Shown here: positions 56,109-64,000 of the stretch, piece by piece
Layout: the number at the start of each line of letters is the position of its first letter
Position numbering within the stretch: position 1 is the first letter of the stretch
DNA from: Beroe forskalii
Lineage: Eukaryota > Ctenophora > Nuda > Beroida > Beroidae
Direction of reading: 5' to 3'
NCBI GenBank assembly: GCA_011033025.1
Contig: WFMF01000329.1
Coordinates: forward strand, 62,001-126,000
Length of the DNA: 64,000 nt
Notes under the pieces: model-generated
What the model was told of the DNA's origin: nothing
Databases searched by the model: none
What the model saw: only the letters and a program-made list of their open reading frames with translations
Made by a program: the position numbers and the translations under genes

Positions 56109-59100
56109 TCAACTCCTTGAGTTTGGTCGACGAGCACCTCGGCTCCATTTATCGAATGACCTCTGCTCGGCTATCAGTACTTTAGCGGCGTGATCAAGTG
56201 TTTCGCTGGATACTCTGAGTTTGTCCCCGCTGGGAAAAGATAAAGTGTAAATAAAGTATAGCTGAAAAATCATCATTATCAATTGATAACAATCAATTGA
56301 TTAAATATTAGTATTCATGTACCTATCGCATTAAATGAAATTTGACCCAAAATTAAGGGGAAAACAAATCATACTTACTCAGGACTTCCAGAGCCATTTT
56401 CTTCACGGTCAGGGTTTGTTAGAGTGTTGAGAAGCCTTAAAACTTCTGCGTTCTGGTGTGACAACTGAAAAGTAAGATAAGGCTCAATAAATACTCTATA
56501 AAGGAGCACTCAAACTCTATAAAATTGCGTTCAATTCCGACGAGGGTTGCCAGACCTGAGGGAGAAATACTGTTTAGCCGGTTATAATCCGGTTCCATGA
56601 TCTCAGGTCTACCTTTGATCATAAATTCGGCGCGCCTCGTCCGTTATCAAACTTATACAGCCTCGAATTAGCCTTGACCAGTCACCACAAATGGTCAAAT
56701 GGACATGTAACCGCTTAGTCATTGATTGGAATCCAATCAATGAACACCAAGTAGAATAAAGTCACCACAGTTGGCATGAAAACTTCACAGATTGGTATGA
56801 AAAACTTTGTTTCCACAGATTGATAAATTTCACCAGCGTACCTCATCTATCTGAGTTCTCATCTGCCTGACACTCTTCTCCAGATTCTCCGTACACGATT
56901 TCAACTCCTCCACGCCCGTCTGAAACAAGAATAGTTTGATTAAAAAAACGTTGGACGTAAATATCCTCGATTATTTATTTATGATTGTGTTCGATAGTAC
57001 AGCTCAGTCCAGGAGTAGCAAATTATCTTTCTCGCTGTCAGTCATAGTGGACTTATGAGACGGGAGCGCAAATATTACCTTTTGCGGCTGCAAAGCTTGG
57101 GCGATGGTTTCTCCATTAAAAGACTTGTCTTTGATAGCAATGGCACCACAAATCCTCCGCCCCTGATTGACGTAGAATCGCGCCTTCTTCTGGTTAACTC
57201 TAATCAGGTACAACCGTGGCAGTAAGTTCTCTACCTGTAGATATGTTGAAGTGTTAGTCGAACTGCAGTGTGATAAGTAATGGGATCAAACTCCTAGCAA
57301 TCTACATAAATTAAATATACCATGTCAAGGAAGAAAGAAGAATACAAAATTAAGAAAAATGCAAATAACCTAAGCCCTTGGCTTATAAAATTAAAAGCCT
57401 CCCCAACCAGCAGACCATATCGTAAATACCTGGAATATGAGCTCTATCTTCATAACGCTCCTTTCCAGGCCAGCCCTCCGCTGAACTTCCTTGATGTCAT
57501 CTACAGCAAGACCAACCTGGGGAGTGAGTATGGGGTGCAATTCCGGGGAGACAGGGGAGGGAGAATGGGGTGCAATTCCAGGGGTAGTTGGCTGAGTTAC
57601 ACTGATCTTTCTGACACATCTCAAATAGTGAATCGAAGTGATTTGGGTGGGTAGAACCTGATGCACCGTTCGAAAAATAAGCCTGGGATAGTCGGGCAAA
57701 AGTGAGACAAAACGCACAGTTAAATAAACACATAGTGAAACTGTCAACTTACCAGCAAGTTCATGAAGATGATGGGGACAATGATGACGAAGCAGATAAA
57801 GAGGGCATTGCTAGCTTCAGGATAGAAGAGGGTGTTGTCAACGAAGTAGTTGTCATACTCCAGCTCCCCAGTCATCATGACGAATATCTTCATCACAGAG
57901 TGGGGGATCGGGTGGAAGGCTGTGAACTGAGAGAGAAGTTTTAGTGAATATAAGTTAGTCAGGAATGTAATCAAAGACTGATAGCAAGCCAATTGAACGC
58001 CCAAATCTTACCTATCTGTCAGTCGTCCAAATCAAGCAAGATCATTCAAAATTCAAAGTGCATCTGATTCAAGTGTAAGACCTGGAACCTACCCTGTCAA
58101 GGATCATGTTGAAGGACAGCGCAAAGGCAACGAGGAAGATAAGCAGAATAACGGATATCTGGAGGAAGGTGATCAGGACTTTCGTGAACATGACTATGTA
58201 CACGCCGATCTTTGGAAACTGATGAGCAGACACGTCATGGATTTAGAAAATAATCATTAATCATACTAAGAAATGAAGACGTTTCATATTGTGTGAGATG
58301 GATTCCCAATCCCATCAAAAGTTCAATTAATTGGAATAAGACCAACAATACCCGAAATATACTGGAATTTGCAATGTTAACTATTTGCAATCTTTGGGAA
58401 CTTTCTGAGGAACATGATGAGGTTCATCCAGGCTACAAAGACAGAGAAAACACCAATCTGCCACTGCACATCGGATATGACGTTGTAGCCGCCATTAAAT
58501 ATCGTGCTACAGAAGTAGAGAGACGTTACGAAGAGCACGATCTCTATCCCGTTGTTAATTGAAAAGTACTCCCTTTTCTGAACGATAATCTGAGACAGTT
58601 CTATGACCAGACGAATGAGCGAGGTTATCACAACTATCACCCCTCCGGGCCACACCCAGGGGTTTCTATAGCAGCAATCTGTCCTATCCACGCAGTCACT
58701 CGGCAAGACAAAGCAGCACTTGAGGCCGAGGGAGGTCTGGTTAGCCAGCTGATCCGCAGTACAATGGAAGCGGTTGTGAAGCTTCTCTCCCTGCTCGGTA
58801 GAGGAGTAGGGTGGGATCTGGTTACTGGCGTACATGGTCAAACCAACCAGGTAGATCAGATAGAGGGACAGGTTGAAGTAGTAGAACCACTTGCCGTAAC
58901 ACTCCCACTTGTTGTAGATTAGGGATTGCACGATGGGGTGGTCAAGTAGGTCGATCCTACCTGCATTTACCTGTAAGATGAGAATAGTTGATAATGAACC
59001 CAAAAGAATTATTGAAAAAAGGAAATGCTTTTCATTAAAAAGAAAACGCGATCCGGGCGGTCCCACGAGGTTTAAATTTGTTCCAAATGAAAACAAGAAA

Positions 59101-60711
59101 TTCACAAGATATTGCATCTCTAATTAATTAAGTACCATGACTTGCAGGGGATGCCCCAGACGTGCGGTAGGTTTCTTGTCTTTGCCCGGGGCTGCAACCC
59201 CGGATATGTCTTCTGAGATGATGCTCTTACTGTCGTCATCATCCTCGTGGTCACTCTGTATCTCATCCAGATACCGGTAATCAAACTCAACCTGGTGGCA
59301 ATGATAATAGAAAATTAGGGCAAGAAATGGATCCTTATTACTTTATTAGTTTCAATCTCTTATTTGCGTGCAAGAATAATGTAGCCTTTCTGATTGCTCA
59401 TAAAAATCAAATCCTACTGCAACATGTTTCTGGCTTCTGCGCACATAATCTCATTCTATATTGCACGTGCAGCACTCTATCTTGCACGTGCACTATAAAC
59501 CTCTCACCTGGTAGTCCTTGTGATCACTGCACACCTCCTCAGGATTACAGCTATCGTCCGTGCACCGGTTGAAGACGTGCATGGCAACGTCCGGCATGAG
59601 TCTGATGAGTTTCTTCATGGGCGTGTCCCCGTCAGGGTGGGTGTTGTCCATTGCTGCGTACCACTTGTTGTGGTTGACGAGTTAGAGTGTGTGGGGTGAA
59701 AGGAAGAGGTAGATCAATACTGTGATGCAGCACTCAGATGGTGCAGATACCCATTATCTATTCTTATTTCAGCTTTCAGAGCATAACATGACAATGAATA
59801 GGAAACAGGGTGCTCTGCTACTTCAATAGATTCTACAACCACCCACTTGACAATGCACTCCGCCACATCAGTCTTAGTGTGCATGGTAGCCAGTTCCAGC
59901 GCGTTGTACCCGTCCACATCTCTCAGTCTGATGTTGGCATCATGGTCCAGAAGGAACCTGACCGTGTCCTCGTGTCCGTTCTTAGCAGCCAAGTGGAGCG
60001 GGGTGGTGGCGGCCTTGTCCATGGGGTCCACTTCAGCCCCCGCGTCCAGTAGGGCAGTCAGAGTCTTGGTCATGCCACACGCAGCCGCGCAGTCCATTGG
60101 GGTCCAGCCGTACTGAGGAGGGAGGTCAGTGAACAGGGTGAACACTTGAATAGGATTTCTTAGGAGTAGCATCTGTCTTGAAAAGTTGAAAGATTTCCTA
60201 TGTTCTCATTCACGATGCAGACTATAAACCACCAATTTTGAAATATACGTTGCAATGGAAACCTGGTTTTTGGCATCTACATCAGCTGATTCGCTAGTCA
60301 GGAAAACGACAGTCTGCACGTGACCAGCTTGTGCAGCATAGTGAAGGGGAGTGTTAGCGATCTCATCCTCATCGTTCACAATCGTAGGGTCATACCTAGG
60401 AAAGAATGAATGGGGTCATACCTTTAACAAGGATGACAGTAAGGTGGGGTTAGAACATCCTTAACAAGGAGTAGGGTCATACCTGGGAAAGGTCAGAAAA
60501 TCCGACAAGATACTTACAAAAGTCTCAAGATACTTGGACCTAGGAAGAAAAACTTGAAAAGCTGAATGATAAACTGGCTAACAGTCAACAGTACAGGTAA
60601 ATTATTTAAATACCTGACAAGTTCTTTGACGGTCATCAGTCTACCGTGTAGCGAAGCTAAGTGAAGAGGACACATGTCATCTTCATTCTGTGCATTGCTT
60701 TCAAACCCAAA
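56109..60711 (-). CDS. TRPA-type ankyrin cation channel (13 3' exons, N-terminus outside window)
   Basis: A plasma-membrane cation channel of the TRPA1/painless group. Exons (minus strand): 60711-60614, 60395-60263, 60112-59846, 59663-59508, 59291-59136, 58970-58401, 58218-58093, 57926-57753, 57516-57430, 57234-57079, 56919-56842, 56464-56379, 56229-56109. They join in frame to 735 residues and a TGA. Order: ankyrin repeats (PLHLASLHGR, NTPLHYAAQAGH, TTPLHLAAKNGH), linker (MPDVAMHVFNRC), acidic patch, S1-S4 region (570-nt exon), S5 (VLITFLQISVILLIFLVAFA), pore and S6 (MMTGELEYDNYF, IIVPIIFMNLL), then VGLAVDDIKEVQRRAG and a predicted coiled-coil tail. Most introns are canonical GT-AG; those after 59846 and 58401 are not (see findings). 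A retrotransposon lies directly upstream of the first exon shown. Confidence 0.9.
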
Positions 60712-60722
60712 CTGGGGAGAAG

Positions 60723-60982
60723 TATCGTTTGACTTTATTCAATAAATTGATTTATGATTCTCTATAATTGATGATTACATTGATTCCTATATTCTACATG
60801 ATTGATGATCATATTGATTACCCTGATATCGAATTGAATTTGTATTAAAATACTGATAAACTACATTCAGGTTTGTTTGAAATGGAATGCTTGTTTCATT
60901 AATATGTCTCAAAAAGAAATCATTGTCAGTTCATATTGCCTTCATTGAAAATCATAGTTGCATAGTAATTGGGAATTTTACA
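60723..60982 (+). repeat. 5' LTR of copy B (truncated, 260 bp)
   Basis: From 'tatcgtttgactttattcaa' to TTTTACA. It has one 34-bp unit where copy A has two. AATAAA near 60741 is a candidate polyadenylation signal. Confidence 0.9.
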
Positions 60983-63900
60983 TGGTGTCAAAGATGATGG
61001 GAGAAATGCCTGCTTTTGACCCAATAGGAGAGTCTATTGACAATTGGATTGAAGAACTGGAAGATTTCATGTTGACACACCATGGGCAGTGTGATGATCA
61101 AAGACTGAAATCAGCAATGAAAACTCTGATTGGAGAAGAAGGCAGAAAGGTAATCAGGAACATTCCACCTGAAAATAAGACATCATTTGCCCTCCTTTCA
61201 AGGGCATTGAAGGATCATTACAAGACCCGTCCCATGACCTTTGTTGAGAGGAATACATTCTTTAGAATGTTTATGGAAGAAGGAGAACCAGTGGATAACT
61301 ATACCACTAGGCTTCGAGCACAAGCAGCTAAGTGTAACTTCAGAGTTTGCTGTACACCAGAAGCTGCAAATCAACCTGCTGTTTACCACGACTTGACTGA
61401 TGAATTCATTCGTGACAGGCTGATTGTAAGCATCAATGACAGCCAAACAAAACAACAGCTGCTACAAAAGTCCACTGAGCTGACATTGCAACAAACACTG
61501 GAGATCATCAGATCAGCTGAAGAAGCTTCCAAAAACATGAAAAGAATAATTAATGAAAAATCTGATAAAGCAGTCAATCTACTAAAAGCAAAACATTCTG
61601 GAGAAACAAGCAGAAGTACCCCCTTCACATCAAACAAACCTCATAAAAGGCAAAAGAAGGGGGATGGAGTGGAATATTTTTGTGCTAAGTATTGTGGTCA
61701 GCGCCATACCCAAGGTAGATGCCCTGCATATGGGCAAACATGTACTCAATGTGGAAAAATGCATCATTTCAAACTAGTCTGTAGAACACCACCGGAACAG
61801 TGCCCAACCAGCCTCAACTCAGTCACAAACAGCTCTTATAGCTCTAGTGAGGGCTCAGCATGCTCATCTTTAGCACCATCTCCTGTCCCGACAAGAGCTA
61901 ATCAGCAACCCCCAAGCACACCTCAACCTGAAAATAAAGAGTGGGGAATTTTCCTTGGAATGATTGAGCTGAGAGAAATAGAATCAAAAGAAGGTGGAAT
62001 TGATTGGTCTGAAAATCTAACTATAAATGGAATACCAATTCAATGTAAAGTAGATACAGGAGCTCAAGCAAACGTCATTGCCCAATCCACATTGAAACAG
62101 AACCTGGGTCAACTTAGTTTGATGGAAACAGGTGTCAACTTAAGAGCCTACAATGACACACCTATTCCATGCGCTGGTAAGATAAATCTAAAATGCAGAT
62201 TCAACAATCAAAACTATGTCATTCCATTCTATGTGGTACCAATTGAAGCAAAGACAATCATAGGATTAAAGAGTAGTGTTGAAATGGGAATCATTAAGCT
62301 GAAGAAACCACTCATTAATGAGATAGCACAAACAACCAACAACCAAGATGAAGTAGAATTGAACACAAAACAACTGCAATCGCAGTTTGAGAAATTGAAG
62401 ATGGAATATAAAGATGTTTTTGATAACTCAAGGCTTGGAAGTCTTGGGAAACCATATGATATAAAACTAGCCCAAGGAGCAGTGGCAGTAGTTCATGCCT
62501 CAAGGAAAACCCCCTTTGCAGTGTTGGAAAAAGTAAGGATTGAACTGGATAGAATGGAATTGCTAGGGGTAATAACAAAAGTGGATGAACCCACAGATTG
62601 GGTGAATTCAATGGTGGTGGTTCAGAGGGGAGAAAAGACAAGAATTTGTTTAGATCCATCATCGTTGAATAAAGCGATTCTACGTGAGCACACAATTTTG
62701 CCAACACCAGACGAAATTTTGGCAAGAATTGGAAAGGCAAGAATTTTCAGTAAATTAGACCTGAAAGATGGTTACTGGCAAGTGCCCTTAACCAAAGAAG
62801 CCAGTAAACTCACAACATTTAATACTCCCTTTGGAAGGTATTGTTATACAAGGTTACCTTTTGGGTTATCATCAGCCAATGAAGTGTTTCAAAAAAGAGT
62901 TGGACAAGAAATGGAAAACATTAAGAACGTTAGTTATCTTTATGATGACATACTCATACATACAGAGACAGAAGAAGAGCATGAGATTGCACTAAGAGAA
63001 GTTCTCGGCAAATGCCTCAAAAGTGGAATAAAGCTAAATGATCAGAAATGTCAGATGGGTGTAAATCAGGTTAAATTTCTTGGCCATGTAATAACAAAAG
63101 ATGGTATATCACCAGATCAAGAAAAAATAGAAGACTTGATTAATATGCCTGAGCCTAAGGACAAAGCAGGAGCACAGCGTTTGCTAGGATCACTAACCTA
63201 TCTAGCCAAATTCATTCCTGACTTAGCTACATTAACAGAACCCATTAGAAACCTACTTAATAAGAGATCTGTGTTTCAGTGGACATTTGAACATAAGGCA
63301 GCACTGGAAGAGATCAAGCATCGATTGTCGTCAGCTCCTATTCTAGCAATGTATGATGTTAATGAAGAAGTCACAATAAGCTGCGATGCATCAGGAACAG
63401 GACTAGGAGCATGTCTTTTCCAAAATGAGCACCCCATAGCATATGCATCAAGAAGTCTCACTGAAACTGAATGCTCATATGCACAAATTGAAAAAGAGAT
63501 GCTTGCTATTGTATATGCTTGTGACAGATTCTACCAATATATTTTCACAAAAACAGTGAATGTTAAAACAGATCATCAGTCACTCATTTCAGTATTTCAA
63601 AAGCCATTTGAATGTAATCCTGCTAGGCTACAGCGCTTTTTAATACGCTTACAGCGCTATGATATTAAACCAGTATATGTACCAGGTAAAGAATTACCTA
63701 TTGCTGACATGTTATCTAGAGCACACATTCAAAAGGACCTAACAGCAGATCAATTGGAGCTTGAAAATGATTGTAAAATGTTAATAAGTTCAATTGTTGC
63801 ACACACCAACTGCTCAACTGCCATGATGACCAGATTAAAAGAAGAAACTTCAAAAGATCCTACTCTCTCAGTCGTAATGGAATACGTGGAATGTGGATGG

Positions 63901-64000
63901 CCTACTAATCGGAAGATATGCAAGCCGACAGCAAAAAAGTACTGGTCAGATAGAGCATATATGACAGTACAAGATGGACTAGTCTTATATGAGGATAGAC
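60982..64000 (+). CDS. Gag-Pol polyprotein, single open frame, incomplete at window end
   Basis: Open from ATG 60982 to the last base with no stop (over 1000 codons). Approximate residue positions: gag helical region 1-220; Cys/His-rich segment 230-265 (YFCAKYCGQRH, TCTQCGKMHH); aspartic protease VDTGAQ near 357; reverse transcriptase with RICLDPSSLNKAI near 554, SKLDLKDGYWQ near 590, FGLSSANEVFQ near 633 and the YLYDD motif at 652-656; RNase H CDASGTG near 804 and TDHQSL near 865; start of the integrase zinc region after about 950. Gag and pol are fused without a frameshift. The gene is mobile-element machinery copying the element through RNA. The intact frame and near identity to copy A suggest recent activity. 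Confidence 0.93.
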   Translation, partial: MVSKMMGEMPAFDPIGESIDNWIEELEDFMLTHHGQCDDQRLKSAMKTLIGEEGRKVIRNIPPENKTSFALLSRALKDHYKTRPMTFVERNTFFRMFMEEGEPVDNYTTRLRAQAAKCNFRVCCTPEAANQPAVYHDLTDEFIRDRLIVSINDSQTKQQLLQKSTELTLQQTLEIIRSAEEASKNMKRIINEKSDKAVNLLKAKHSGETSRSTPFTSNKPHKRQKKGDGVEYFCAKYCGQRHTQGRCPAYGQTCTQCGKMHHFKLVCRTPPEQCPTSLNSVTNSSYSSSEGSACSSLAPSPVPTRANQQPPSTPQPENKEWGIFLGMIELREIESKEGGIDWSENLTINGIPIQCKVDTGAQANVIAQSTLKQNLGQLSLMETGVNLRAYNDTPIPCAGKINLKCRFNNQNYVIPFYVVPIEAKTIIGLKSSVEMGIIKLKKPLINEIAQTTNNQDEVELNTKQLQSQFEKLKMEYKDVFDNSRLGSLGKPYDIKLAQGAVAVVHASRKTPFAVLEKVRIELDRMELLGVITKVDEPTDWVNSMVVVQRGEKTRICLDPSSLNKAILREHTILPTPDEILARIGKARIFSKLDLKDGYWQVPLTKEASKLTTFNTPFGRYCYTRLPFGLSSANEVFQKRVGQEMENIKNVSYLYDDILIHTETEEEHEIALREVLGKCLKSGIKLNDQKCQMGVNQVKFLGHVITKDGISPDQEKIEDLINMPEPKDKAGAQRLLGSLTYLAKFIPDLATLTEPIRNLLNKRSVFQWTFEHKAALEEIKHRLSSAPILAMYDVNEEVTISCDASGTGLGACLFQNEHPIAYASRSLTETECSYAQIEKEMLAIVYACDRFYQYIFTKTVNVKTDHQSLISVFQKPFECNPARLQRFLIRLQRYDIKPVYVPGKELPIADMLSRAHIQKDLTADQLELENDCKMLISSIVAHTNCSTAMMTRLKEETSKDPTLSVVMEYVECGWPTNRKICKPTAKKYWSDRAYMTVQDGLVLYEDR
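60983..61001 (+). promoter_or_regulatory. Putative primer-binding site
   Basis: TGGTGTCAAAGATGATGGG directly follows the LTR terminal CA. TGGTGTCAAAG resembles the initiator-tRNA-Met type site TGGTATCAGAG. The gag start codon (60982-60984) overlaps it. Confidence 0.6.

Larger units (their letters stand above)
60723..64000 (+). mobile_element. Ty3/gypsy LTR retrotransposon, copy B (runs off window)
   Basis: Shares LTR and pol with copy A at near identity. The 5' LTR lacks about its first 45 bp compared with copy A, and its broken edge is only about 6 bp from the acceptor of channel exon 60711. It is antisense to the channel gene, so it occupies the intron upstream of that exon. The 3' LTR and any target duplication lie beyond the window. 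Confidence 0.93.

Noticed and set aside
57391-57747. 118-codon minus-strand frame as an independent gene
   Set aside because: Only 57430-57516 is a channel exon; the rest is intron.
59714-60172. 152-codon ankyrin ORF as a separate small protein
   Set aside because: Its ankyrin part is a single exon of the channel gene with splice sites at 60112 and about 59846.

Overview
This is animal (metazoan) nuclear DNA with very few genes and many repeats. Evidence for a eukaryote: spliced genes with short introns, an LTR retrotransposon, and dozens of small inverted-repeat elements. Evidence for an animal: a TRPA-type ankyrin ion channel. Short introns, AT-rich spacers and a tryptophanase-family gene would fit an early-branching invertebrate such as a sponge, but this placement is an inference and nothing in the window proves the species.

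Layout. 1-9 kb: almost gene-free, with CRE-octamer (TGACGTCA) MITEs, a 21-bp minisatellite (2.94-3.61 kb) and a TA-flanked MITE (8.69 kb). 9-18 kb: a small helix-turn-helix-like ORF (9.02 kb), then multi-arm hairpin elements (9.48, 14.27, 14.71 kb), a 143-bp tandem repeat and two long foldback repeats. 18-31 kb: no convincing gene; a 150-185-bp tandem array in two blocks, a 676-bp foldback and a cluster of CRE MITEs. 31.2-34.7 kb: Ty3/gypsy copy A, internally deleted, frame-broken and itself interrupted by a 734-bp hairpin element. 36.8-46.7 kb: a candidate promoter (E-boxes plus an RFX X-box), an unrecognised five-exon gene, then a recently duplicated tract of its last exon and of 88-nt CxxC/HxxxxC exons, then a 515-bp duplicated coding-like block. 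50-55.5 kb: a foldback minisatellite, a tryptophanase/tyrosine phenol-lyase family gene with broken frame, a foldback and a GC-rich array of 17-bp palindromes. 56.1-60.7 kb: the 3' 13 exons of a TRPA-like channel on the minus strand. 60.7-64 kb: Ty3/gypsy copy B, with an open gag-pol frame running off the window, lying directly beside a splice acceptor of the channel gene.

Most interesting signal. At least five separate elements carry hairpin arms with one design: an outer stem, a GA/GA tandem mismatch step, an inner stem, and a C(GAA)G triloop (or another GNA or GNRA loop). The stem sequences differ between arms while the GA/GA steps and loops stay. Tandem sheared G-A pairs and GAA triloops are known to make unusually stable single-stranded DNA or RNA folds. 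One of these elements sits in the retrotransposon, and the uninterrupted copy B shows the empty site: the insertion made no target duplication. I read this as a candidate family of structured, possibly single-strand-mobilised elements. I could not search databases to see whether it is already named.
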